Assembly (NCBI GenBank): GCA_022702705.1
Contig: CM040430.1
Location: 78,433,239-78,497,238 of the forward strand
Length of the DNA: 64,000 nucleotides
Direction: 5' to 3'
From: Papilionanthe hookeriana x Papilionanthe teres
Taxonomy: Eukaryota; Streptophyta; Magnoliopsida; Asparagales; Orchidaceae
In this document: piece after piece, positions 1 through 11,511 of the stretch
Layout: each line of letters begins with the position of its first letter
Position numbering within the stretch: the first letter of the stretch is position 1
Translations under genes and position numbers: made by a program
The notes under the pieces: generated by a model
Database searches by the model: none
Told to the model about the DNA's origin: nothing
What the model saw: the letters and a program-made list of their open reading frames with translations, nothing else

Positions 1-299
1 TAGATTTCGAAGAGATTTCTCCTACCACTGTAAGTCTTGATTTAGCTGATCGATCGATCACTTATCCTAAAGGAGTTATAGAGGATGTTCTTATTAAGGT
101 AGATAAATTTATCTTCCCTGTGGATTTCATTGTTCTAGACATGGAAGAAGATAAAGAGATACCTATCATTTTAGGGAGACCTTTTCTAGCTACCGGACGA
201 GCTATGATTGATGTGCAAAAAGGAGAATTAACGATGAGAGTTAATGATCAAGAGATAACATTCAATGTTCTGAAATCAATGAGGTATCCTGATAAATAA
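1..299 (+). pseudogene. Athila-1 aspartic protease, 3' part
   Basis: One open frame runs from the window edge to a TAA at 297-299. It encodes the second half of a retropepsin, the enzyme that cuts the retrotransposon polyprotein. The family-typical stretch containing KEIPIILGRPFLATGRAMID is visible, as in Athila-2 protease. The catalytic D-L-G-A segment would lie upstream of position 1. The stop separates it from the reverse transcriptase frame, as also happens in Athila-2. Confidence 0.85.
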
Positions 300-310
300 A
301 ATGCTATCAG

Positions 311-1987
311 ATGGATATTTTTGATTATAAAATTAAAAAGCATTATCAAGAAAAATGTAAGGTCATTTTTGATGATAAAGATAAAGAATATATGTTATAT
401 AATGAGTCATTAAATGAAGAAATTGAAAAATTAAATGAAGAAAATTTATCTGAAGAAACTCATTATATTCATGAAAATTGGGAAATTTTAGACACAAGTA
501 AAAATGATATACTTTTACCCTCAATTGAAAAAGCCCTTGAACTGGAATTAAAGATGTTACCTGCACATTTAAAGTATGCATTTCTTGGAAATTCATTAAC
601 TTTACCTGTAATTATATCTTCAGAATTAAGCAAAGATCAAAAAGAAAAATTAATAGGAGTTCTGAAGAATTATAAGAAAGCTTTTGGTTGGACTATTGCA
701 GATATAAAAGGAATAAGCCCTTCAATCTGTATGCATAGGATTTTAATGGAAGAAAATTGTAAACCCACTATTGAACCCCAAAGAAGATCAAAACCAATTA
801 TGAAAGAGGTTGTTAAGAAAGAGATTTTGAAATGGTTAGATGCTGAAATTATTTATCCTATTTCGGATAGCCAATGGGTAAGTCCTATTCATTGTGTTCC
901 GATTAACTGTCATTGTTAATGAAAACAATGAATTAATCCCAACAAGACAAGTTACTGGATTGTGAATTTGCATCGACTATCAAAAATTAAACAATGCCAC
1001 TAGAAAGGATCATTTTCCTTTACCTTTCTTGGATCAAATGCTGGATAAAGTAGCTGGACACTTATATTTTTGTTTTCTGGATGGATATTCTGGTTATCAT
1101 CAATTGCCCGTTGCTCCTGAGGATCAAGAGAAGACAACATTTACAAGTCCTTATGGAACATTTGCCTTTAGAAGAATGTCTTTCGTTTATGCAACGCACC
1201 TGTAACCTTTCAAAGATGTATGATGTCAACATTCTGTGATCTAATCGATAAAGGAATTGAAGTATTTATGGATGATTTTTCAGTTTTTGGAACTTCTTTT
1301 GAATCTTGCTTGAAAAATATAGCGAAAGTTATAAAAAGATGTGAAGAAACAAATTTAGTTTTAAACTGGGAAAAATGTCAATTTATGGTCACAGAAGGAA
1401 TTGTACTTGGACATAAAATTTCACAAATAGGGATGGAAGTTGATCAGGCAAAAGTGAAAATTATTGTTGAACTTCAACCACCTACTACCGTTACTGATGT
1501 AGGAAGTTTTTTGGGTCATGCTAGATTTTATAGAGGATATATAAAGGATTTTTCTAAAATTGCTAAATCTCTTTGCCATTTATTAGAAAAAGAAGCAATA
1601 TTTGAATTTAATGAAGATTTTCTGAATGCATTCAATATTTTAAAAGAAAAATTAATTACTACACCTGTCATTGTTGCACCTGATTGGAATAAACCTTTTG
1701 AATTAATGTGTGAAGCAAGTGATTATGCAATCAGAGCTGTATTTGGACAAAAATATGAGAAAATTTTTAAAGTTATATATTATGCTAGCAAAACTTTAAA
1801 TGAAACTAAAATAGATTACACTACTACTGAAAAAGAGCTGTTAGCAATAGTATATGCCTTTGATAAATTTAGACCATATCTTCTTAGAATGAAATGTATC
1901 GTACATACTGATCATTCTGCAATTAAATATTTAATGTCTAAAAAAGATGCTAAACCTAGATTGATCAAATCGGTTTTACTTTTATAA
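311..1987 (+). pseudogene. Athila-1 reverse transcriptase and RNase H
   Basis: Encodes the polymerase and RNase H that copy element RNA into DNA. The N-terminal part contains the AFGWTIADIKGISPSICMHR block before the fingers domain. The catalytic YxDD box reads F-M-D-D near 1268-1276. RNase H retains its acidic residues in the contexts EASDYAI, TEKELLAI and HTDHSAI (first D as in Athila-2, where it reads CDASDYAI). A frameshift near 905, a stop near 960 and a second shift near 1195-1215 break the frame, and the last segment stops at 1985-1987. The break pattern differs from Athila-2, so decay was independent. Confidence 0.9.
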
Positions 1988-2134
1988 GAATTTGATTTTG
2001 AAATTTTAAACAGAAAAGGAACTAACAACCAAATTGCTAATCATTTATCAAGAATTAAAAATAATAAAGAAAATAATTAAGAAGAAAATATAAATGAGAA
2101 ATTCTTTGATGAATATTTATATGTCATTCAAGGA

Positions 2135-3397
2135 TTGCAAATGCCCTGGTATGTTGATATAGTTAACTATTTGGTTAGCAATATTTTACCTTATGGGATG
2201 AATAACAAATATATTAAGAAATTCAAGAATGATTGTAAATCATATATTTGGGAAGATCCTCATTTATTTAAAATAGGAAGAGATTTTGTGATTCGAACAT
2301 GTGTACCTTATGAAGAAACTTTTGCAATAATTCAAAAATGTCACGATTCTGAATTTGGAGGACACTTTGGAGTAGATAAAACTGCATTTAAAATTTTAAA
2401 TTCTGGATTTTATTGGCCTACCTTATTTAAAGATGTTGGACATTATGTGAAAACTTGTGATCGATGTCAAAGAATGGGAAATATATCTAGAAAGGATGAA
2501 ATGCCTCTAAACTTTATATTAGAAATTGAAATTTTTGATGTATGGGGTTTAGACTTTATGGGACCTTTCGTACCATCATTTAGAAAAATTTATATTTTAT
2601 TAGCAGTTGATTATGTTTCAAAGTGGATTAAAGCTGTAGCTTTACCTAACTATGATTCTAAAAGTGTTTCGAAATTTCTAAAGAAAATGATTTTTACAAG
2701 ATTTGGAATGCCCAGGATAATTATCACAGATGGGGGAAGTCATTTCATAAATATAAGAATTCAATCATTGTTGGAAAAATTCAGAATTGAACATAGAATT
2801 GTAACTGCTTATCATCCTTAAACAAGTGGAATGGCTGAAGTATCAAACAGAGAAATTAAAAGAATATTAGAGAAGACTGTTAATCCTAAAAGAACTGACT
2901 GGGTTGATAGACTTGACTCTGCATTATGGGCTTATAGAACAGCTTATAAGACACCTATCGGAATTTCACCTTATCGGTTAATTTATGCTAAACATTGTCA
3001 CTTACCTGTTGAACCTGAACATAAAGCTTATTGGGCGATAAAGGAGTTCAATTATAATTAGAATAATACAGCAGAAAAATGATTATTACAACTGAATGAA
3101 ATGGAAGACATAAGAAATGAGTCTTATAAAAATGCAAGAATTTATAAGGAAGGAATGAAGAAATTGCATGACAAAATGATTTCATGGAAAATGTTTGAGC
3201 CTGGACAAGAAGTATTATTATTTAATGCTCATTTAAAACTTTTTCCTGGAAAATTAAAATCTAAACAAGTATTAATTAAGAGAGTATACCCTTATGGAGC
3301 TGTGGATATTAAATATCCCAAAACTAGAAAAGTATTTAAAGTTAACGGATTAAGGCTGAAGCCTTATATGGGAGAAATGAAATTAAATTATAAATAG
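2135..3397 (+). pseudogene. Athila-1 integrase
   Basis: Inserts the cDNA into host DNA. The HHCC zinc finger is visible (HDSEFGGH then CDRC, about 2340-2470). The core catalytic residues appear in GLDFMGPF, ITDGGSHF and AEVSNREIK, so all three acidic residues survive. The C-terminal region carries the Athila-type block ending KVNGLRLKPYMG. One stop (TAA at 2819-2821, probably from CAA within H-P-Q-T-S-G) and another at 3059-3061 interrupt it. The frame ends at 3395-3397. Confidence 0.9.
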
Positions 3398-3635
3398 GCT
3401 TATGAGCTGAGTCTACCCAATTAATTCAATTAATTAGTTCGGGCTGATGATGTTAAACCAAGCGCTTTGTGGGAGGCAACACATATTTATTAGTGTGAGT
3501 TAAATTATTGTTGTAAGGTTATGCCTTGGTCTTGACTAAATTTGTATATAACTTCTGGAAATAGAAGGCTAGCAAGTCTGTATTGGCTTAAGCTAAACAT
3601 TATCTTGAAGTATATAGAATTTGAACTTGGACCAC
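3398..3635 (+). other. Athila-1 post-pol non-coding segment and TSD
   Basis: No gene. It contains the conserved Athila text GCGCTTTGTGGGAGGCAAC (about 3460-3478), also found just after pol in Athila-2 (about 49515-49533). The last five bases, ACCAC (3631-3635), are one copy of the AlkB-Tat-1 target-site duplication; the second copy is at 18824-18828. Confidence 0.75.
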
Positions 3636-5944
3636 TGTCGGCATTATTTTTAGGTTGAGTGTGTTGTATTTTGAAAAGGGGTCGCCTACAGAAATTGTCG
3701 GCGAATTTTCATATTTTAAATTTAATTTAAATATATATATATTTTTTGGAAAGTAGCATTTGATTTTGAAAAAAAATTTTAAATTTGAAGATTTTAAGAT
3801 ATGAAATCAAACCGATCTCACATCCCAAATAGTTTATATAAACAAGCACCGCATCACAAACCGTCTATCTATCCCGAAGAATAGACACACTGGTTGATGA
3901 TGGGGCTCGATTAAATAAACTAGGAGGTTTGTGACATGCGTTTGGTCTGCGAACCAATTTTATAAGCCGACAAGTTCCCCTGCTTAATATAAATGAATTA
4001 AGCGGGGTTTATATTACTCCGGGTTCTTAATGTTCCCTATAAGGGCAAGCCCCTATAGTTAATTACATCTTAAATGACGGGAATTATTTAAGAAAACTCT
4101 CGATAATGATTAGTGGTTTTGCTCTCAAGAATTTCAAAGTTTAAGGTTTTCAAAGGATTGAATTTTGGAATTTCAATAGGAAATGGATCACATTTGGAAC
4201 AGTTAATTTCAGGAGTTCAAAGGAAGAAAAGTAGGAGAAGCTGAGGATCCAAGAAGAATCTTGGCAACTTCCCAAACTATCCTATTGTTTGGCTTCAATT
4301 TGGGAATTTATTTAATATTACAATCCTGCCAATTTTAATTAATTAGGACTTATATTTGTATGACATGATCATACAAATAACCTGGAAGATATGAGGGTTT
4401 ATGTAGTACCGAACGATTACCTCAGAGTCCTAAGACCGGTTAGGGCTTAATTTACATGAGATGATCATGCAAATGTCTAATGAAGAGTTGAGGATTTATG
4501 TTCCACTAGGCAAACTACCTCGAAGTCCTATGGCTTGGTTATTTAATTCTAAGAAAGTTTTGCAGAAGTAGATCTGAGTTTTGCTGATGACGATGGCCGA
4601 GCTGCCCACCATGCTCCGAGCTCCTTGTTGTTGCAGAGGTTTAGTTTTAGAAGTCGTAAATCAAGAGATGAGAGAAGTGTTTTGGTTTAGAGAAAATTTT
4701 AAAATCCAAGTGTTTTTTTTTTAATATTTTAATTAAAACAAATCTTAAAGTTGTTTAAACAGAACCGATTAAGATCCCACGGTTTCGTCATCACGGCACT
4801 GTTATTTTCATCGAATTCACTTAGTCCAGATGAATTAGCTAAACTCAACTGAATGAGTTCCACACTTTCATTTAGACCGTGGGAAATCTCGTTAGCAACA
4901 CGTGGGTTACATCATCCGAGGTATTCCCGATCATTCAACGAGACGTTTTAATTTAGTTACAATTATAGTTTTGTTGTTTTGTTTGTGATTAAATTTTGAG
5001 TTGTTTTTTATTTTAGAATGTTGTGGCGGTGAATTTTATCTTGCAATGACTTTTAATTTAGTTTTGGTTTCAGTTCAGGGGCTATCCTAAAGGTTTTGGT
5101 TTTCATGCAACAGTCTTATTTATCATGCAAGAATGCAAGAAAAAGTAAAGCGCAATGCATGTAAGTAAATTTCAATAAAGTAAATTGCAATAAAATAAAA
5201 GCGTACCTGGAGGGTCTTCCCGTCATCCCAAGCTGCACTTAAAACACATGTTAAGGCATTTAAACATATTTTTCAAGAAATAGCTAGGTAAAGTTAAGGG
5301 AAAGGGTTTTGGTTGTCTACCAAATTCCTAATCCTATAACTAGTCATTTCCTATGACGTCTAGGTTATTGGTTTGGTTTAAGGATGATTTTCTTCATCAA
5401 AGAACAATTAGATTCAATTGTTCTTCTAAAACATCCCGTCATATTGACAAAGTGTTTAGGACGAGTCCTAAACATCTTTTCAAGACTTCTGGGATCATTT
5501 TGAGTCCAAGTAAATTTAGTTGCACATATGAATTAATCAACCAGGAGTTTAGTTATACTTTGTCTCTTGCTCAGTGAACTTAGGTATTTGATTACCTGAT
5601 GAATGAAGTGACATTTCACTTAATACTCTATTTAAGAGTTATAATAATTAAAACCTTTAAGGGCAATTAGTTTATTGAGAATTTTAATCATCCTTAATTA
5701 AAAGTTTGAGTTAATGATTTAAAGTGATTTAATTTAATTATGAGGTTTTAATTAATAATTTTTTAAGTTTGGAATAGTGTTCAAATTATTTTAGATTTAA
5801 TTTAAATCTTTACACTTTCAATTATCTTAGTATTTCGTATTGATGTTCATGTTTTAAATTTACTTAGATAGAAAGAGGTATTCAAATTATTTATATATTT
5901 TGATTTAACTCTTAATGATTTCATTTAGGTTTGTTGTTAAGTGA

Positions 5945-6165
5945 TTTTAATTCAATTTAATTTAATTTAATTTAATTTTAATTTAATTTAATTTAATTTA
6001 ATTTAATTTAATTTAATTTAATCTAATTTTAATTTAATTTAATTTTAATTTTAGTTTCAATATTTTAAATTTTAATTTAATTTAATTGTTAAGTTGTTAA
6101 TTTAATTTAATTTAAACTTTGACTTAACTTAATTTAATTTAATTTAACTTAATTCCAAGATTTTA
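5945..6165. repeat. Degenerate pentanucleotide microsatellite (TTTAA/TTAAT)
   Basis: Runs of TTTAA interrupted by single-base changes, inside the AT-rich part of the AlkB-Tat-1 LTR. No coding content. I do not see an equivalent array in the solo LTR, so it probably expanded after insertion. Confidence 0.8.
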
Positions 6166-8000
6166 AATTTGATTTTTAATTATTAGACCATTTAACATTT
6201 TAAGCTTTAATTCGTTTAAAGGTTATCTTCTTTTAATTTTTAATTTATTTAATTTGGATTATTATTTTAATTTTTAATTAAGAACTAAATATTGTTAAAG
6301 TGACTTATTTAGGAATTTTTAAATTAAAGAATAAATATCCTCTTAATAATATCCCTATTTTAATAATCCAAATTTTAAATATATTCTTTCCAAAATTTAA
6401 ATTATTTAATTAATTAGAGTTTCATTTTGATATTTTCAAAGTGTTTAATGGGTTTCTACCCTTTTAATTTCCCTAAGTTTCAATCATCCAAGAGAAAGTT
6501 AAAATCAAATATTTTACCCCCCATTTTGATTAAACCTTAAGTTTTAATTAAGGGCTAAAATTTTTAATTACCTTTATGCCCTTTTAGGCTTATTTATTTC
6601 ATAACTCACTAAATTGAGCTCAAATGAATTTGAAATTTTTATGTCACCTCACTCCATTGTCAATTAAGACATTAGAGGAGAAAATGTGATTTTTCTGAAT
6701 TTAATTTATTTATATAATTATTTTTAGTAGAAAATGGGGATTTTCAAAGAAAATTCAACAACATGACCAAGGAAAGGTTTCTGCTCCTAAGAAAATTATG
6801 GATGTTTCTTAATGACCAGAGGACCACTTGGATAAATTTTTGTGATTTTTTGAATTATAATTTATTTATTATAATTATTTTGAGTTTTAGAGTATTAATT
6901 AATTTTAAAATAAAATAAAAATTGAAAAATAGATTTTATATTTTTCTTAAATTTCTCTGACCTCAAGGAGTCCAGAGAAACAAATTTTATAATTTTTCTG
7001 ATTTTTCTTTGATTTATTAGAATTATTTTAGTGAAGAGGTTAAAAATTCATTTTTTAATATTAAAAATTACATTAAGCCTTTAAAATTCAATATCTTATC
7101 CTAGGGACTTACGAAAATACTTGGTTTGCTCCTAAGTGATTAGGAGTCAAAATGTAACATTTTTATGATTTTTAATATTTTTGTGATTTTTATTATTTTT
7201 TAATTATTAAAATATTAAAATATTGTGAAAAAAATCAATTTTTTTAGAAAATTCCAATTTTAATTTTCCTGAACTCCCCTGATATTAGAGAAGCTCCAAA
7301 ACCATTTTTGTGAATTTTTTAAGAGTATTTTTGGAATTATGAATTTTTAAAGTTCTATTTTGCTTATGAAGCTTAATCAATCCATTTGGTGCGGTTAATC
7401 AAGTCCAATTAATTTCAAAATTTTATGTAAGGTTCCTCTAATCCTAAAGAGCAATGGAGAATTGTTTTCAAGTCAATTTGGTGTGTAGTTAACCCTAATT
7501 AATTCAAGTTTAATTTTGGGAGTTTAGGTCAATTAGGGTTACCATGAATGAATTAATTTAAAATATATTTTTCATAGGGTCCCCTGGTCCTAAGAAACAT
7601 CACCAAATTTTCCTAGAATTTATTTTACAACATGCTAATTATTGGAATTAAAATACCTAAAACAGTGACATGAACTTGAAAAATCAATAACTTTTCACAG
7701 AGATGGCCTCTGACTTTCAAAAATTAAGGGAATATTCCCAAGATTAGAGGCTTCAAAAGCCCTATGGTCTCATGCTATGGTGAATTGTTTATGCAAATGG
7801 AGAATCAAAACATTGGAAACAGTAAATAAATTATTAAAAATAAAATACTCATCCAATTAACTTGATTTCTTTTCCACATTATTCTCCTCTGTTCACTGAG
7901 CAAGAGGGTATTTTTATTTTATTTTTGTGATTTTTCTATGCAAAGATAGGAATTTTTCAAGTTCTAGTATTTAAATAATTCAAAAATACCCTAATTTTCT

Positions 8001-8063
8001 ACTTATCCGACTCGGCGCCGCGTCATCCTTCCCCACGCGTCGCACTGTGATTCGGCGCCGCGG
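8001..8063. other. Small GC-rich island inside the LTR
   Basis: About 60 bp containing two copies of CGGCGCCGCG in otherwise AT-rich DNA. The homology with the 5' LTR copy stops at its right edge (8063 versus 15748), so this island marks the inner limit of what the truncated 5' LTR keeps. It may be part of the LTR control region; there is no direct evidence. Confidence 0.45.
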
Positions 8064-11000
8064 TTCACGTAACATTCCGCTGTCTGGCTTGATCTCGACC
8101 GTCCGCTCGATACATTTTTGATCCAACGGCTTCTGGTCATCGTCTACGACTGGTGTGCACCCATGACTGTCTACACTCAAACCCTAATATCTCTCTCTAT
8201 TCTCAATGGATATTCGAGTTCTTATACTCTATCAATTCTTCTTGAAGAGATGAGCACATCCATACGGTTTATAGGCTCTGAAATTAAGCCAAACAAAATG
8301 GAGAGTTGCTGGAAGTTCGGGAGGAAGAATGAGTTCATACCTTTGCTCAGAGACGTGAAGCTTCGATCTGAGGGTTGTGTCACCTTCGATTGAGTCTAAG
8401 AAAGCTCCAGATGAAGTCCCTGGCTCTGAGGAATTGTCTAAGTATGAAAGTGACCAAAGCTGATCACAAAGCTTGGAGGCTGGAAGCAATGGCTGGCCCG
8501 GTGAGGGGGCTTTTGCTAGTGGAACTTCTCCTCTCGGTCCGGTGAAGGTGTAGGGTCAATCAATTTGAAGATTGGCTCACCGTGGTGAAGTGTCCTATTT
8601 TTTGGGTGGATTTTCAACTCGAAATCGAGCTCCGTTAATGGGGATTAGTGGCAAAGGAACACCGGGGATCAACCGGCTCCGGGTTAGGAGAAGGTCCTCG
8701 AGCAATTTTGGCAGAGTTTCCTTAAGGTCCGGTTCATCACCTTGTTTGGCCGAAAGGTGAGTGGGTTTAAATAGAGGTGGCTGGAAGGCCTCCCAGGGGG
8801 GTTTAATGGCTTGAATCAACTGCCTTAGCCAAGGGAAGAACAGCCACAGTGGCCATTGGGCATGGGACAGCTCAGCAAGTTCAAATTGAATTTTTAGATT
8901 CAAATTAAGCCTCTCGTCCTGGTGGTTTCCGACAGCTGTGGTGGCTGGCCGGCCAAGCATGGGTCACCCTCAGGGTCAGGGAGGTCAGTGCTTGAGTTTT
9001 GTGAGTTCAATTGGCAAATGCCAAGTGTAAAGGAGTTGAATCAAAGTGGAAGGGGGAAGGGATCATTTTGGGCTTGGTTTGGTCAAAGGCATGGATTTGG
9101 GTTTGGTGCACCCACCAAGGCCTGGATTTGGCCGAAGGAAATCATATGGCTCACTCGAATTGGAGTGGAGAAGTCTCCATCCATGGTGAGGTGGCTAAGC
9201 ATGGTTTAGTGTGTATCATAGATGAGGTTAAAAGGCTTAAGGAAGGCTTAAGAAAGTTGCCCCTCCATTTGCCATAAATGACATGGTGAGGCGTCAAGAC
9301 TCTCATGCCTTCATATGGCTTGTAAATGGCTCACATTTGGCTTACATTTGGCTTGGAAAAGGTTGGCTTGTTTCATGAAAAAGGGTTTTAGAAATTTTTG
9401 GAATTTAGGGGTATTTTGGCATGTGGCTTGATTTGGAATGGCTTGATTATTGATTTAGGACTTAGGGATGATTTCAATTAAAGGTATGAAGAGAAGAATT
9501 TCTCATGTGGGCTTTGGATTGATTTTGGGCTTTTTTGAAATCATTTTGGATGGGCTTTTAAAGTGGTTTAGGGAAGTGGGCTTTTGGATTTAAAGTAAAT
9601 TTAGGATGAAAATTTTTGTAAAGGATTGTGCCAAATAAATGTTACAAGTGGTTTAGGCATGTGTCATGAGTGGTTTGGAACAAGTTTAAAGTGATTTTGA
9701 ATTGTATTCGGTTGAATTTGGGCTTTTTTGGTAAAGGGGCCAAGGTGGGCCAAATTGGGCTAACTCTGGCTAAGGTTGGGCTAAGGTTGGATTTGATGTA
9801 AAATTAATGTTGGGAAATGTTTATGGGAGTGTTACAAAGAGTTTTCAATTTTGGTTGGGCTCTAATTTTGGGATTTGGGCCCATTTGGGTTAGGTTTGGG
9901 CTTAGATCAATTTAAGGGATTTTGGTTTTGGGTTAGGTTTGGGTGGAGTTTAGGTTCAAATTTTGGGCAAATCAAGTTATTGTTTTGTTTATGGGGATGT
10001 TAGGAAGGCTTTTGAAAAGATTTGGGGCCAATTGGGGTTGAATTGGGTTGGTTTGGGCTAGGTTTAGGTCATGGGCGAAAATTGGGCCTTAGGCTTCAAA
10101 TTGAAATTGGGCCCAAATGTCAATCAAATTGGAGTTGGATTTGGTCTAACTTGATATTGGGGATATTTAATTGAAGTTTAGAATTGAATTGGACCAAAAT
10201 TGAGGTCAATTGGGGTGGTTTGGTTTGACATTGGGTTCACTTGGGTTAAAAATGGGTCAAATTGAGGGTTTTGGTAAAAGTGGGGTAAATTGGCAAAATT
10301 GGCCCATGGTGTAGTTGAACAAAATGAAATTGGGAATATTTGAAATTTTCTGGAGTTTTTTTTGGAATTTTCTGAATTTTTGGATTTTTGGGGTAAAAGG
10401 GTATTTTGGTAATTTTGGGGGGGTTTAGGTGTATTTTTGGAAATTTTGGTATTTTTGGCCAAAGATGGTCAATTTGAATGGTGGGAAGTGTTTAGGATTG
10501 ATTTTGAGGGATCTTGGGTAATTTAGGCAATTTTGTAAATTTTGGGTCTTTTCAAGGGTATTTGGTAAGTTTGGTGGGTCCGGGGCCCCGAGGGTCAAAA
10601 ATCGAAATTTTGAAAAAGGAAGATTGATCAAATGTGAGTGAAATGGGATAACTTTGGTTGAGCCATGAAGCCATATTAAGCCCATATGATCCATGAGAGG
10701 ACTCATTTGGGGCATTCACTATGTTGTTCCTAACCCTCTTAGCCAGGGGCTTAAGGGTTAACGACCATCCATATGAATTACCTACATGAGTCGTGAAGTC
10801 AAGTTGGGTGAGAGTGTGGTTTTAGGACTTGGAATGTGTGTGATAGTGTAGTGTATGTGCAAGTCAACCCTCACTGCACCGTGCCACCTAGTGGTATTCC
10901 TAAAGCCAAAAAGTCCTATAGGGAACTCATCCTTTAAACCTCCACATTTGATTTCAACCCTCTAGCTGATTAGTGGTCTACAATCAAGCTTGTGGGGTTT

Positions 11001-11117
11001 GCAGGGAGTTAAGAAGTAGTTTGAATTTCTAAAGGGTGGGTTCCATTTCTAGTCCTCTAAGATTAGTCAAAGGAAAAGCCTAAGGCTAGATCCTAAGTAC
11101 TAAAGAGAGAAGCAAAA

Positions 11118-11138
11118 GACCTCATCAAAAATGAGGTC
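11118..11138 (-). other. Perfect hairpin at the 5' terminus of the AlkB-Tat LTR
   Basis: GACCTCAT-CAAAA-ATGAGGTC is an 8-bp perfect inverted repeat four bases inside the LTR end. The 5' LTR copy (18799-18819) has one mismatch. The diverged solo LTR (40477-40498) keeps a 7-bp stem with a different loop. Confidence 0.7.
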
Positions 11139-11142
11139 AACA

Positions 11143-11158
11143 AATGGACCCCCAATAG
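11143..11158 (-). promoter_or_regulatory. Polypurine tract of AlkB-Tat-1
   Basis: On the minus strand the bases just before the 3' LTR contain TATTGGGGGTCCATT, a G-run that abuts the LTR start TGTTGACC. This is the expected place of the plus-strand primer for reverse transcription. Confidence 0.6.
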
Positions 11159-11162
11159 GTGT

Positions 11163-11183
11163 GGTGTGCTAACCAAGCACACC
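11163..11183 (-). other. Perfect hairpin just upstream of the polypurine tract
   Basis: GGTGTGCT-AACCA-AGCACACC is an 8-bp perfect inverted repeat. Together with the LTR-end hairpin it flanks the polypurine tract of AlkB-Tat-1. Confidence 0.65.
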
Positions 11184-11511
11184 GCGCATATTGGCATTGA
11201 CCAAAGAGATCAAAAAAACCAACACAGATGTCCAAGTGACAAACTTAGGATGAAGTAGAAGAATTTCCGCTGGGGAGTATCAGGTATATTTCCAAGACTG
11301 GAGATTCCTGAACTCTCGCTGGGAATGGAAAAGGAGGTGAACTCCAAATCACAAGATCTGGGGAATTCAATTTAGATTTCAGTTTACTTTTAAATTTCAA
11401 GTTTTAATGTGTGAGTTTGGATTTCGATTTGTTCTGAGTCTCAATTTCGATTGAAGTTTAATTTAAAATCGATTTAAGGAAATTTTGAATTTGAAATTTG
11501 GATTTGAAATG

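Larger units (their letters stand above)
1..3635 (+). mobile_element. Athila-1, left half (Ty3/gypsy LTR retrotransposon; pol region)
   Basis: Left part of an Athila-lineage element whose gag and 5' LTR lie outside the window. Protease, reverse transcriptase, RNase H and integrase follow in order and resemble Athila-2 (45990-49479) segment by segment. The half ends at the TSD ACCAC (3631-3635) where AlkB-Tat-1 inserted. The element resumes at 18824 with leader ORF, env-position ORF, polypurine tract and 3' LTR, which is the order in Athila-2. Joining the halves is an inference from the matching TSD and the complementary content. Confidence 0.85.
3636..11142 (-). repeat. 3' LTR of AlkB-Tat-1 (about 7.5 kb)
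   Basis: In element orientation it begins TGTTGACCTCA at 11142 and ends CCGACA at 3636, next to the TSD. The part from about 8063 to 11142 matches the truncated 5' LTR at 15748-18823, with roughly 3-5% differences by eye in the stretches compared. Both ends also match the solo LTR 33369-40502 (for example 3829-5050 with 33475-34720, and 9900-11142 with 39400-40502). No host gene is visible in it. The 9.3-10.7 kb part is a low-complexity TTGGG-rich text on the + strand and 5.1-8.0 kb is AT-rich. Confidence 0.85.

Noticed and set aside
3829..5050. Host promoter or gene in the duplicated stretch also found at 33475-34720
   Set aside because: Both copies fall inside LTR boundaries set by TSDs, so the duplication is explained by the LTR family.
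6823..6830. ACCACT followed by TG as the left boundary of AlkB-Tat-1
   Set aside because: It matches the right TSD by chance over 6 bases, but homology with the solo LTR continues to the left (3829-5050), and ACCAC-TGTCGG at 3631-3641 fits both the TSD and the LTR terminus.
8118..8393. Open frame conserved in both AlkB-Tat-1 LTR copies (also 15850-16080)
   Set aside because: It lies on the strand opposite to the element and conservation follows from LTR identity. No domain is recognised and it is absent as a frame in the solo LTR.
8572..9277. Several overlapping open frames in the LTR (both strands)
   Set aside because: GC-richer LTR text yields long frames by chance. Equivalent frames are broken in the second LTR copy.
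10178..10715. Open frames rich in Asn, Pro and Phe in the TTGGG-rich LTR text (also 17929-18144 and 28668-29250)
   Set aside because: Low-complexity CCCAAATT repeats translated in one sense give such proteins. No support as genes.
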